From Trichomonas vaginalis G3 (taxonomy: Eukaryota; Parabasalia; Trichomonadida; Trichomonadidae): a DNA stretch of 64,000 nucleotides. The notes below the pieces were generated by a model. That model ran no database searches. It was not told where the DNA came from and saw only the letters and a program-made list of their open reading frames with translations. Below are positions 19,284 to 29,698 of the stretch, in pieces. A program made the translations under genes and the position numbers. The stretch's first letter is position 1. The number at the start of each line of letters is the position of its first letter. The stretch spans positions 12,666,522-12,730,521 of the forward strand of contig NC_067204.1 in the NCBI RefSeq assembly GCF_026262505.1. The letters run 5' to 3'.

Positions 19284-22200
19284 TTAAATAAATGGCATAC
19301 AACATCCATTTTCACAACATACAGCCTTAGTGTGTGCTCCTGTTAATGCAGTCTTACCGATTGTTAAGCGAGTCATTGTCCCGTTTTTAAGTTGTAAATT
19401 AATATTTTGACCATCAAATATCACTTTATCATTTATTATATCCAAATAATTTTTAGGTGTTAATTGTTTATTTTGTCGTAAACTAACACCTTTCATTTTT
19501 TGTGCAATCTTTTTAAAATCACTTCCATCAATTGAACCGTTGAATGATGTATAACACTTAGGGCATAAAGCAACCATGTTATCACCTTGTTTCTCAATTG
19601 CTAAACCCAATAACTTCTTCTCATGTGCTTTTTCTTCAACTTTATTCTTTAATTTAGGTTTAAATTTCTCATCAAAACAGAAGAAATCAAATGGTGCGAA
19701 TTTGAAAATGTTTTTATCATAAAATTGTTCATCGGTTACAATCGCCTGAAATGCTTGAGTGTTAGGAAGATTTGGGTCGCCAGCGATTGCCCAATAAGAT
19801 GAATCAGTATCACCTTCAATGAAATGAAAACGATTAACATTCATGCATTTATACATAAAATCATAAATGAAAACCAAATACCAGTATTTAGCATTATCTA
19901 AAGTGAAGAATGCCTCTTGTAAACATGTTTCACATCTATAAAATCTATCTTTGAGCATCACTTGATACGTATCCTCACCTATTTCTCTTATGTTTTTAAA
20001 CTTATTTGGCATACATGCAACGCGTGCCTTCTGTGTATTCATTATTTTAGTCTTTGCGTAATTTTGTGTATTCATTGCATCGTAACCATATGATCCATTA
20101 AGTGAAATCTTGCAAAATAAACTTTTTCCTTTATTTCCTTCTAATTCAGCCTTTTGTCTTTCGTTCATAAATTCGTTCGCAAATTCATTAAAACAAGTGT
20201 TTTTAGTAAATGTTAAAATTGATTGAATGTCATCGATGATAAAATGAAATCTGTCTATTAGATACCAAAGATAATAAGAAGAAAATGGTTGATATTGGTT
20301 GTGTGTTGATGCTAACTGAGTTAATTTTCTCTGTTTCTGGTCAACTGGTAGATTGTTTGATTTCATGTAATTATACATAAAACTGCCAATTGTTTTTTCA
20401 TCTGTGATAATATCTAAGTTTCTTATTATCGGTAAAAAGTTTATGTAATCATTAATGTATTTTTCATCAATGTGACCCTTTACTTCAGCCACGAATAAAG
20501 TATTTTTATTTCTAATAATTCCCAATGCTTTTGCTTTCTTTGTTGCTGTATCACAAATGATAACACCATTCAATCTTCCCGGCATATACATTTTATGGTC
20601 AGTATATTGAATGAAATCATAAGGATTAGATGAAAATGATGAAGGATATAATGAATTAAAATCAACACCAACGAAATGAGTCATGATGTTGGTAGTGTCC
20701 TCATTTGATACAATTTTAGTTTCTAGATTATATGAAAGTTTATTAATGTGCGTGATTCCTTTAAGATTTACTCTATGTTGAACATTTGATAGACCACCAG
20801 TAATTCCATTACGGAGAATGTGATAAGCTTCAACTGAATCTAAAGTCATTGGTAAATTATATTTTAATGCATAATTTCTTAAATTGATTCTTAAACGTTG
20901 AACATCTTCATCTTTATTTGATTTTATGACATTGCAATAACAACACATTAACCGACAATTTTCTTTGGTATGTGGTTTTTCATTATCGATTCTATCTAAT
21001 GTTGGTTTATTTGCATATGTAAACGCTTTACCACACATTTTGCATTTAGATGAAAGGATTAAATCGTGATAGTATTGAAAATCATCCATTGAAACATTAT
21101 TTTTACTATCCCTTTCTGCTTTTTCATCTTGTTTCTTATATGATTCAATTTTATATTTCCAATACTTTTTCGTTAATTCAAAACTTGATTCTATCTCTTC
21201 CTCAGGATATTTTTCATTAGGATTAAAGTCTTTATATGCTAAAGCGTAACGAATCATTGAAGCATTCGATGATAAAGAAAGATTATGAAGCATATCAATT
21301 TTATAAACAAATGTTTCTTCAATAATTTTATCGATTGGGTCAATCATAATTTCAACATCTTTATTGCAATAATGAATAAAATATTCTAATCTATTCTTAA
21401 AATTTTTAGCATCATTGAGATATATTTGATAATCACTATCTGATATAGTTTCTTGGGTTAATACCGAATAAAATGAATTTTTCGTGAATGGTTCCACTTT
21501 ATATAATTCTTCTTCGTAATTCTCCCATGTGATGAATTGATAAGGGAAAAAGGATTTAACACGTGATTTATTGTTTCCGAAATCTTGAGTGAATTGGTCT
21601 AATGTCCCACCCGCTATATAATTTCTGATGTCAATAAATCTCAATTCATATGGAACGTTTGTTTTCTTTACAATGATTTGCTTAAATTGTGAAGATGAAC
21701 CCAGCATTGATTTTATTTTCCATTTTGCAGTGTTTAAATCATGAAGAATTAAATTTAAATCAAACTTTCCCGAATTAAAACCTATGATATTCACTTTATT
21801 GAATTCTTCATCTAGAAGTTCTTTAAATGCTTCCTTCTGTTTTTCATTTAATGTATGAGACAAAGTCCCCACCGTTTGCGGCTTCAATAATTCATTGTAT
21901 TGTTCAATATTTGATTTAGCAACTAATGAACAGGTTGAAAATAAAAACTCAATCCAATCAGAAATAAAAGAATCACTCGAAGTTAAGCAAAAATTCCTCG
22001 TATATGTTTTATCATTTAATTTAACCGTTGATGATACCATGAATGGTTTTAAGTAAGCGTTCAAAGTTGCACACTCAGAAAGTTGTAATTCTTCTTTAGT
22101 CTCTAATGTTTCAAAGTCAAAAGTAATATAATATCTTGTCGGTTGATAATATTCCTGCAAATTATGAGCTAATAACCACTGATATATCTTTTGTTTCGTA

Positions 22201-22751
22201 ATATGTGGTGCATATGGTTGCTGGGTCTTTTGCAATTGAACGTCTTGAATTAATCTCCCATTATTTTCTTTACATTTCTCACAATGCTTTAAAAATCTTC
22301 TTTGGTTTTTCCTTTCTGGATCATCGCGGATAGAATAAACTTCTTCTTTACAATATGGACAAACTTTATAGCCGGTGAGTGCTTCAACGTCTGTTATTCT
22401 GTCAGCGTGAAGTTTTCCACATGGACTCTGTGTTAATAAAATATTTACTGTTTCAAATTCTGGATCTATCATTATTGATTCCACTAATGGAAAGTCTACC
22501 TTATTTATGTCCACGTCTTCTGGTTGAGGATCACAATAATAGAAATCAATATTAACATTTAACATTCTCGCTAATCTCTCACTTTCTGATGAAATGTCAA
22601 ACCCTTCATATGCATCTATTGCTTCATTTAAATAGCTTCTACGAGTTTTAGGATTAACACCATCAGGAATGTTATAGAAGCGTTTAAATAACCTTCTACC
22701 TTCTGCTCTAATTTGATTATCATTCATTTTAGCTGTTCCGTTTTTGTTCAT
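19284..22751 (-). CDS. family B DNA polymerase with internal HNH module
   Basis: 1155 residues, whole. Exonuclease: RYYITFDFETLE (~212, motif I), INIIGFNSGKFDLNLIL (~330, II), FIHYCNKDVEIM (~465, III). Polymerase: VGVDFNSLYPSSF (~697, A), KSLFCKISLNGSYGY (~884, B), FIEGDTDSSYW (~981, C). The Polinton type is inferred to be protein-primed. A CPYC..CEKC zinc-ribbon-like piece lies at ~130-160. At ~570-615 a module CKMC-x-LDRIDN-x-H-x-ENCRLMCCYCN has the look of an HNH nuclease with paired cysteines; two more CxxC pairs occur near the C-terminus. It probably replicates element D; transcribed in the same direction as the integrase. Confidence 0.9.
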   Translation of the reverse strand: MNKNGTAKMNDNQIRAEGRRLFKRFYNIPDGVNPKTRRSYLNEAIDAYEGFDISSESERLARMLNVNIDFYYCDPQPEDVDINKVDFPLVESIMIDPEFETVNILLTQSPCGKLHADRITDVEALTGYKVCPYCKEEVYSIRDDPERKNQRRFLKHCEKCKENNGRLIQDVQLQKTQQPYAPHITKQKIYQWLLAHNLQEYYQPTRYYITFDFETLETKEELQLSECATLNAYLKPFMVSSTVKLNDKTYTRNFCLTSSDSFISDWIEFLFSTCSLVAKSNIEQYNELLKPQTVGTLSHTLNEKQKEAFKELLDEEFNKVNIIGFNSGKFDLNLILHDLNTAKWKIKSMLGSSSQFKQIIVKKTNVPYELRFIDIRNYIAGGTLDQFTQDFGNNKSRVKSFFPYQFITWENYEEELYKVEPFTKNSFYSVLTQETISDSDYQIYLNDAKNFKNRLEYFIHYCNKDVEIMIDPIDKIIEETFVYKIDMLHNLSLSSNASMIRYALAYKDFNPNEKYPEEEIESSFELTKKYWKYKIESYKKQDEKAERDSKNNVSMDDFQYYHDLILSSKCKMCGKAFTYANKPTLDRIDNEKPHTKENCRLMCCYCNVIKSNKDEDVQRLRINLRNYALKYNLPMTLDSVEAYHILRNGITGGLSNVQHRVNLKGITHINKLSYNLETKIVSNEDTTNIMTHFVGVDFNSLYPSSFSSNPYDFIQYTDHKMYMPGRLNGVIICDTATKKAKALGIIRNKNTLFVAEVKGHIDEKYINDYINFLPIIRNLDIITDEKTIGSFMYNYMKSNNLPVDQKQRKLTQLASTHNQYQPFSSYYLWYLIDRFHFIIDDIQSILTFTKNTCFNEFANEFMNERQKAELEGNKGKSLFCKISLNGSYGYDAMNTQNYAKTKIMNTQKARVACMPNKFKNIREIGEDTYQVMLKDRFYRCETCLQEAFFTLDNAKYWYLVFIYDFMYKCMNVNRFHFIEGDTDSSYWAIAGDPNLPNTQAFQAIVTDEQFYDKNIFKFAPFDFFCFDEKFKPKLKNKVEEKAHEKKLLGLAIEKQGDNMVALCPKCYTSFNGSIDGSDFKKIAQKMKGVSLRQNKQLTPKNYLDIINDKVIFDGQNINLQLKNGTMTRLTIGKTALTGAHTKAVCCENGCCMPFI

Positions 22752-22800
22752 TTATGTAAGAAAAAAAAATTAAAAAATAAATAAAAATAAAGTTTATTTT

Positions 22801-23907
22801 TTAAAGCCCATAAAATGAATTAAGAACACATAAATTTTTATCATCTGCGACGTGACGAATACATTTTAATTTACTCAAGAATGTATACCCTGATACATTA
22901 AATTTAATTCCTGTCTTATTTAATTTCACAACTTTGAAAAGGAATGTATGAATAGCTATAAAATGATGAGAAGATGTTTTATGGGTTGCTTCCATTTTTT
23001 CTGAAATAAATGAATAAATATAATGTTTATAAGTTTTCATATCTTTTATGTTCTTAATAACGAATGGTATAGACCTTTCAACTTCATCTTCCTTCGGTGC
23101 TGTTCTTTCATATGAAACATTATTGGTATCTTCAATAATGAAACCACAATCACACAAAATTTTATAGGTTCCAATGGTTTCTTTTGATATTTTATCTAAT
23201 AAATCAAAAACTTTATCAACACCCGTGCATTTATTTAAATAATAATTTATGTAAATATCATGATCTTCTTTCTTAATCGTATTAGTTGCATATGTCACGT
23301 TTTTAAGAGCTTTTTTGAATTTTTTGGAATCTAAAGGTGGTGAAAGTAGGATACAGGGGTATTCTTCATTATCAATAAATTGTAACTTATGTTTACGAAT
23401 AAATTTAGTTCCTTCTTCTGAAAGTGTTTCATCTATTTCACCATCTAATAAATTTTGTGTTGATTCTGAGACATAATTTTTATATCTTTCTTCATGAGAT
23501 TTCTGAACTTCTGATTCTGAAGCTGGGATATTCATTAAACCCTCTACTTCATTTTCATTATATTTTTCAACTTCTCTTAATTCCTTAATTTTTTCATCTA
23601 TTTCATCTCTTATTTTTTCCAGTCTTTCAATTTCATCATATTCATCATCTTTAATCCGTTCTTCATAATATTCAGGGAAAACATCAGGTTCTTTAGGTTT
23701 TTCTTTTTTAGAAGTGGGATATAAGAAATTTATAACATCATCTTTATTCATTTTTCCATCATAATCAAACTCATTTAAAAACTCCGTAAATTTTTGACAA
23801 TTTCTTAAATAATATTTATCAACCTCATAACCCGCCTCCTCTAATATATCCTTTATTTCCTCATTTGTGAATCCCAATTTTTTAACGTTGTTAGTTTTGA
23901 CACTCAT
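22801..23907 (-). CDS. 368-residue protein related to Polinton PolB extensions
   Basis: ATG at 23907 (MSVKTNNVKKLGFTNEEIKD) is preferred; the frame is open a little upstream without another ATG. Residues ~15-60 (EEIKDILEEAGYEVDKYYLR) align by eye with the start of the C polymerase extension (EIKQLLTEANIDVAKHYATN). Residues ~70-140 are acidic coiled coil. The end (CIRHVADDKNLCVLNSFYGL) resembles the EDNCFVYACIQAG domain of C. In D it stands as its own gene just upstream of PolB (49 bases). Function unknown; probably a replication partner. Confidence 0.6.
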   Translation of the reverse strand: MSVKTNNVKKLGFTNEEIKDILEEAGYEVDKYYLRNCQKFTEFLNEFDYDGKMNKDDVINFLYPTSKKEKPKEPDVFPEYYEERIKDDEYDEIERLEKIRDEIDEKIKELREVEKYNENEVEGLMNIPASESEVQKSHEERYKNYVSESTQNLLDGEIDETLSEEGTKFIRKHKLQFIDNEEYPCILLSPPLDSKKFKKALKNVTYATNTIKKEDHDIYINYYLNKCTGVDKVFDLLDKISKETIGTYKILCDCGFIIEDTNNVSYERTAPKEDEVERSIPFVIKNIKDMKTYKHYIYSFISEKMEATHKTSSHHFIAIHTFLFKVVKLNKTGIKFNVSGYTFLSKLKCIRHVADDKNLCVLNSFYGL

Positions 23908-23994
23908 TTCATACAAAATAAAAAATAAAATATTCAAAAATGTAAGACATGAATCAAATAATTGATTTCATAAATTCAAATAATCATTAGTTTC

Positions 23995-24465
23995 TTAAAG
24001 TTCAATGTTGAACTCATCAAATTCTTCTTCATCATCATTATCTTTAGCGAGTTTAATTACTCTTTCAACTCTATCTTTTGATAGTCTTGCGTTTAATTTT
24101 TTCTGAAGTTTTTCGTTACCAAGTTCTAAAATTTTACATGGATGATATTTAAACCTGTTAAATTCTTTTTCCTCAGTTTTAATCATTAATCTACAAAGAA
24201 CTTTAGTGAGGTGATTTTGTTGTTTAAACCATTTATCATTAATATTTGTTATAAATTCAATATCCGGAATTAATTCCCAAATTTTTGAATTTTCGATTAA
24301 TTTACCATCAAATGCAAAAGCAATAGGTTTAATATTAAACTTACCTTTATAAAATAAACTTTCTATGTAATCATCAAAATAAACGTCTACTTGTTTAACC
24401 TGGGTGAGAATTGGTGAAAGTTTATCCATTAATTGATTCACAGTCACGAATCTTGTTCCGTTCAT
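23995..24465 (-). CDS. 156-residue element D protein, unknown
   Basis: MNGTRFVTVNQLMDKLSPIL start; the middle is globular (FDGKLIENSKIWELIPDIEF), then basic helices (KLQKKLNARLSKDRVERVIK) and an acidic end (DNDDEEEFDEFNIEL). The ATG follows TATTTTGTAAGAA, very like the leader of the neighbouring 368-residue gene. First gene of the minus-strand group; no motif recognised. Confidence 0.5.
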   Translation of the reverse strand: MNGTRFVTVNQLMDKLSPILTQVKQVDVYFDDYIESLFYKGKFNIKPIAFAFDGKLIENSKIWELIPDIEFITNINDKWFKQQNHLTKVLCRLMIKTEEKEFNRFKYHPCKILELGNEKLQKKLNARLSKDRVERVIKLAKDNDDEEEFDEFNIEL

Positions 24466-25137
24466 TTCTTACAAAATAAAAAATAAAATAATAAACATAA
24501 CTAAGTTTTAATTTTTCGTAAGAAGTTTATTTTAAAATTAATGTTAATTTTTTTAATGTGTTTATTACATCATTTATGGGCTGAGTGTAAATGTCTTACA
24601 ATTTTGAACATTTTTTTAAATCTTGATTTATTCAAAAACGTAAGAATAAAAACCGTAAGAATCATACATTTTTTACTTCATATGTAAAAAAAATGATACA
24701 AAATCGTTCAATATTGTATGAATTCTTACGTTTACAAAAAAAGTCACACAACCCGTACTCATATACTACTTTTCTATTAAATGGTTTATATCTATGAAAT
24801 AAGAGATTACAATTGAGAAATGTAGTTCAAAAAAGATTACACTATCGGATTCAGTCTTAAAAAGCATTCAGGTAATTCATAAATAATCAAAAAATGGAAA
24901 ACAAATAGTTTATATATATAAGAGTTTTGGAACAAAGTCTTCAAAGACTCTCTCAAGTAGTCTTTGAAGACTTTCTTTTTCAATCAAATACTGATTGAAG
25001 ACTTAGTTTCACATTTGAAGTATTTGTACGGATTTTGTATCTCATGATACTAATAAAGGAATGAGTTTGAATAAAAAAAGTGGCATTTAGTTTACTATTT
25101 CTTTTTCAATATAAAATAATTATATCGGAAAAAGAAT
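24466..25137. other. AT-rich gap with two inverted repeats
   Basis: No gene seen. CGTAAGAATCATAC at ~24647 is the inverse of GTATGAATTCTTACG at ~24716, giving a loose ~105-base stem-loop that may be an end remnant of element D. At 24934-24974 AAAGTCTTCAAAGACT and its perfect complement form a 16-bp stem with a 9-base loop; a small CAATCA/TGATTG hairpin follows. This is about the right limit of element D and the start of host DNA. Confidence 0.5.
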
Positions 25138-27785
25138 TATTAGATATTTGTAGCACCATGTTCAACTAAGAAAGTGATAATACTTGTTGCTTTAATTTTG
25201 GTAGCAATACCAAGAGGGCATTCATTAATATCGAAAGGATTTCATAAAATAATGATAAATATGAAGAGAAAGATAATGTTATAATACGATGATAAATATG
25301 AAAAGAAAGAGAATACCATAAAACAATGATAAATATTTAAAAAAGGATAATGTAATAAAACAATGATAAATATGAAAAGAAAGATAATGTAATAAAATAA
25401 TGATAAATATGAAAATAAAGATAATGTTATAAAACAATGATAAATATGAAAAGAAAGATAATGTCATAAAACAATGAAAAATATGAAGAGAAAGAGAATT
25501 CTATCAAACAATGATAAATATGAAAAGAAAGAGAATAAGTTTCATGTTAACATCTGCACCATGTTCAACTAGGAATTGAACAATTTCTATTGAATTCGAT
25601 TTGATTGCAATACTAAGGGGGCATTCATTAATATCGAAAGAATTTGATAAAACAATGATAAATATGAAAAGAAAGAAAATGTAATATAACAATAATAAAT
25701 ATGAAAAGAAAGATAATGTAATATAACAATAATAAATATGAAAAGAAAGAGAATTCTATCAAACAATGATAAATATGAAAAGAAAGATAATGTAATATAA
25801 CAATAATAAATATGAAAAGAAAGATAATGTAATATAACAATAATAAATATGAAAAGAAAGAGAATTCTATCAAACAATGATAAATATGAAAAGAAAGATA
25901 ATGTCATAAAACAATGAAAAATATGAAGAGAAAGAGAATTCTATCAAACAATGATAAATATGAAAAGAGAGAGAATAAGTTTCATGTTAACATCTGCACC
26001 ATGTTCAACTAGGAATTGAACAATTTCTATTGAATTCGATTTGATTGCAATACTAAGGGGGCATTCATTAATATCGAAAGAATTTGATAAAACAATGATA
26101 AATATGAAAAGAAAGAAAATGTAATATAACAATAATAAATATGAAAAGAAAGATAATGTAATATAACAATGAAAAATATGAAAAGAAAGAGAATTCTATC
26201 AAACAATGATAAATATGAAAAGAAAGATAATGTAATATAACAATAATAAATATGAAGAGAAAGAGAATTCTATAAAATAATGATAAATATGAAAAGAAAG
26301 AGAATAAGTTTCATGTTAACATCTGCACCATGTTCAACTAGGAATTGAACAATTTCTATTGAATTTGATTTGATTGCAATACTAAGGGGGCATTCATTAA
26401 TATCGAAAGAATTTGATAAAACAATGATAAATATGAAAAGAAAGAAAATGTAATATAACAATAATAAATATGAAAAGAAAGATAATGTAATATAACAATG
26501 AAAAATATGAAGAGAAAGAGAATTCTATCAAACAATGATAAATATGAAAAGAGAGAGAATAAGTTTCATGTTAACATCTGCACCATGTTCAACTAGGAAT
26601 TGAACAATTTCTATTGAATTCGATTTGATTGCAATACTAAGGGGGCATTCATTAATATCGAAAGAATTTGATAAAACAATGATAAATATGAAAAGAAAGA
26701 TAATGTCATAAAACAATGATAAATATGAAAAGAAAGATAATGTCATAAAACAATGATAAATATGAAAAGAAAGAGAATAAGTTTCATGTTAACATCTGCA
26801 CCATGTTCAACTAGGAATTGAACAATTTCTATTGAATTCGATTTGATTGCAATACTAAGGGGGCATTCATTAATATCGAAAGAATTTGATAAAACAATGA
26901 TAAATATGAAAAGAAAGAAAATGTAATATAACAATGATAAATATGAAAAGAAAAATAATTTCATAAAACAATGATAAATATGAAAAGAAATATATCATAA
27001 ATTTTGTTGATATCTTCTCCATTAGAAAGTAAATAAGATGCAACATCATAATTTCCGAAATGCATATTTTCTGCTATTGAATCGGGAGTTTGTCCAAAAT
27101 TTGATTGAAGGTACTCAACAATTTCATAGTGTCGATAATTCAATGCTTTATTAATCATGTTATCAAATGATTTACCTTCTTCTATCATTTGCATAAAAAT
27201 GTTTTGATTTCCGCCTTGAACAGCATATTTTTCAGAGTAATCAGTGTATTGAGCTCCTAAATTTTTCAAGTAATTGAAACATAATTCTGAGTTGAATTTA
27301 GAATCTATTCGCTCATTAATATCAAGATTTGGGAATTTACATTTAAGATCATCAACTTTATCCCATGCAATATAGTATAAAGGAGAATCTGTTGAATATA
27401 AATTCAGAATTTCTTCTTCTTTTATTTTAGGTTTGAAGTTTTCAAATTTGAAGCCTTGATAATGTAGAAGTGTCGCCAATTTCTCATTATCTGGTTTATT
27501 GATGTATGAAAATGCGTTTGATATCTTTTGGTAAAGTTCTGAAAATAATTTAATTTCTTTATCACGAATTTGTGAAAAAACATCAATCAAACGAAGCGCC
27601 ATTTGGATAGTTATTTTGTTGGTTGTTATTAATTCGATAATTTGCGAAGATAATTGTATAATATTATTGGAATTGATGGCCCAAATAATTTTTGATGCTT
27701 GATCTGGGTATTCGAATACCTTAATTGACTTAAGGTCACTGTAATTGCACCAATTTTCTTTTTTTGGCTGCTGTGAACTTGTCAT
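25138..27785 (-). pseudogene. ankyrin-repeat gene overrun by a 37-bp minisatellite
   Basis: The N-terminal 260 codons (27785 down to about 27000) are a normal trichomonad ankyrin protein: MTSSQQPKKENWCNYSDLKS, a helical non-ankyrin domain, then ankyrin pieces (NYRHYEIVEYLQSNFGQTPD, NYDVASYLLSNGEDINK). Below 27000 the frame enters the repeat and stops at 26961. Further on are five near-identical 114-bp ankyrin segments (FDINECPLSIAIKSNSIEIV then QFLVEHGADVNMK) at 26779-26892, 26561-26674, 26306-26419, 25977-26090 and 25537-25650, and one diverged segment at 25138-25250. The segment spacings are mostly not multiples of three, so no single frame passes through. Confidence 0.8.
25250..26990. repeat. 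37-bp minisatellite interleaved with ankyrin segments
   Basis: Unit (plus strand) approximately AACAATGATAAATATGAAAA followed by GAAAGATAATGTCATAA; measured 37-base steps at 25291, 25328 and 25365. Between ankyrin segments the run length fits 37n minus 7 with n = 9, 6, 4 and 3. The unit is free of stops in all three minus-strand frames, giving hydrophobic repeats such as FLFIFIIV and HYLSFHIY. Confidence 0.88.
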
Positions 27786-28300
27786 GCTTTTTTAAAAAAA
27801 ATTTTGTATGTGACACTTTTTGTCTTAAAAATATGAGTTAGAGAGAAAGAATTTTGAATTATTGATGTTTTCGAGCAATGATTCCACATGAAAGCTTATT
27901 AAAATTTGTTCTGTGTATAACACCTCATTAAACTACAAATGTAAACAATTTACAAATGCAATCAGCGTAATAAAAACAGATTAGAATGATTTATAGATGA
28001 TTGTATTGTTAAATTCGAAAAATTGAGAGTATATTAACAAAGAGAATCATGACATATATCTTGAGTTAATAATAGGGTCAAAAAAAGTGCGAAAATGAAA
28101 AACCGCTGTTTGAGTACTTTCTGAGACTTTGTTTGTCAGAAAGTATACATTCGTAAACTTTCAAAGTTTTTGACTCTGAAGGTTTTTGGTTAGATTTTAA
28201 AAGATATTGCAACGTATATTTCACATATGATGTAAAATAATAAAATAATGACGATTAACTTTTACAAATTTGATAACTTTACAAATTAAAAGTATCTGTG
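27786..28300. other. intergenic, divergent promoter region
   Basis: Lies between the minus-strand ankyrin gene and the plus-strand ubiquitin fusion. TGTGACACTTTTTGTC occurs at ~27810, just before the ankyrin gene start. TACTTTCTGA (28115-28124) and TCAGAAAGTA (28136-28145) form a perfect 10-bp stem. No gene seen. Confidence 0.4.
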
Positions 28301-29698
28301 ATGAATTCGTATGATTGTTGCTACTATTTCCATTACAAAAATCCGGAATCTTTTGGGCAGACAAATATTGATGAATACATCAATGATAAAGAGCTCATAT
28401 CGTACTTATCGCTGAAGGACGTCTTTAAGATGCTCGACAAAGTAAAGCTAAATCCGTCACAGTATTCTGCTTTTCTTCTCAATTTATCGAATCGTTTCGG
28501 CAGAGATGATATGTTATATATACTTAATCATGCTCGCACAACAGAATTCAAAAATCGAACTGAAGCGCGTATAGTTTCCGATACAATTTCTACAATTCTT
28601 GGTATTAATACAATTCAAAACCTGTTTTCATATTATATGGAAACCTCAAAAGATCTTGAATACAAAATCAGATTCAGGATTACCGAAGAAAAGTATCATA
28701 ATTTCATTATTAAACCAGAAACTACCGCTCTTGATCTTAAACGCATGATCTCCAAAGAATTAGGTATTGATCTCAGTCAAAAAGATATATATTTTGCGGG
28801 ACATATTCTTCGTGACGAAAAAAATTTAACAAAAAAAGGTGTCAAACCCGGATCATGGCTTGATTTAATCGAATACCTTATAAACCCTACAAATTCAAAG
28901 ATTTGCCATATCTTCATCAAAACATTGACTGGAAGGCATATTACTCTCAAGGTGAGATTATGCATTGATATTTTAGGTGTAAAGAGACTTATTCATGGCG
29001 TAGAAGGAATTCCACCAGATCAGCAGCGCTTAATATTTGCAGGAAAGCAACTTGAAGATGGAAATGCACTTGAAGATTACAGTATTCAACAAGATTCAAC
29101 ATTACATTTAGTTTTAAGATTGCGCGGAGGAAAACCAGTTATTTATTTGTATCCTGAAGAAGAAACAGATGTCAAAGTAAGTATTGATACAAAAGATGTT
29201 GAATTTCCATTTGTTTATCCATCATTTGATCATGATCATACATGGGAAGTTCGTGCATTTCCAAATGGAGACATTGTACATAAAGATCGTCATTATCCAT
29301 CTCTCTTCTGGGAAACTCTTTTCTATCCAACATTTGATAGTGATGAAGGATTTGTTATTGAAGGTCGTAATGTTGTTTCTTTCTTTGAAGAAAAACTTCG
29401 TCAAATTAATCTTTCTGATCATGAAATCTTCGACTTCGTTACATTCTGGTGTCCTAAACTCGTTGACATGAAATATATCAAGATAACATTCCACTTCTCT
29501 GACTACTCCGAACAGTTCCCTCTCTCTATTTCACCTGCTCCGAAAAACATCAACCGTCTTTTCTTCTGCGCTACTCCTCTTTCATCACCTATTGATATTC
29601 CTGCTCCAACACTCCCTGTCTTTGCACGTGATGGTTTCACCGTTATCGAATGGGGCGGTACCATCGTAAGTGAGGATGACAGAGCAATTCTCAAATGA
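28301..29698 (+). CDS. ubiquitin fused to a KPVIYLYP domain
   Basis: 465 residues from the ATG at 28301. An N-terminal helical part (1-~115) is followed by a diverged ubiquitin-like fold (~120-190, [20 protein letters not shown]), then a near-standard ubiquitin (~202-277, [17 protein letters not shown] to [10 protein letters not shown]) and a C-terminal domain starting directly after the Gly-Gly as [16 protein letters not shown]. Ubiquitin K6, K27 and K48 positions are kept while K11, K29, K33 and K63 are changed. The LRLRGG-K junction should be a cleavage site for deubiquitinases, releasing the C-terminal domain. Biological role of that domain unknown; it occurs widely beside ubiquitin in other genomes. 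Confidence 0.8.
   Translation: MNSYDCCYYFHYKNPESFGQTNIDEYINDKELISYLSLKDVFKMLDKVKLNPSQYSAFLLNLSNRFGRDDMLYILNHARTTEFKNRTEARIVSDTISTILGINTIQNLFSYYMETSKDLEYKIRFRITEEKYHNFIIKPETTALDLKRMISKELGIDLSQKDIYFAGHILRDEKNLTKKGVKPGSWLDLIEYLINPTNSKICHIFIKTLTGRHITLKVRLCIDILGVKRLIHGVEGIPPDQQRLIFAGKQLEDGNALEDYSIQQDSTLHLVLRLRGGKPVIYLYPEEETDVKVSIDTKDVEFPFVYPSFDHDHTWEVRAFPNGDIVHKDRHYPSLFWETLFYPTFDSDEGFVIEGRNVVSFFEEKLRQINLSDHEIFDFVTFWCPKLVDMKYIKITFHFSDYSEQFPLSISPAPKNINRLFFCATPLSSPIDIPAPTLPVFARDGFTVIEWGGTIVSEDDRAILK

Larger units (their letters stand above)
13765..24530. mobile_element. virus-like element D (Polinton-type, SF3 helicase)
   Basis: A second kind of Polinton-like element. Genes: SF3 helicase (plus), a 129-bp tandem repeat, small genes, a Polinton integrase, a 1155-residue PolB with HNH module, a 368-residue protein related to the C polymerase extension, and a 156-residue protein (all minus). 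No capsid or packaging ATPase is seen. The left side abuts the Polinton C end inside the helicase reading frame, so D looks incomplete there; the right limit is not sharply defined. A mariner sits at 16603-17900. The main genes are otherwise open. Confidence 0.7.

Noticed and set aside
4430-24530. Treating C and D as one large element
   Set aside because: There are two distinct polymerases, different leader motifs, and a terminal-type hairpin at 13733-13763 between them.
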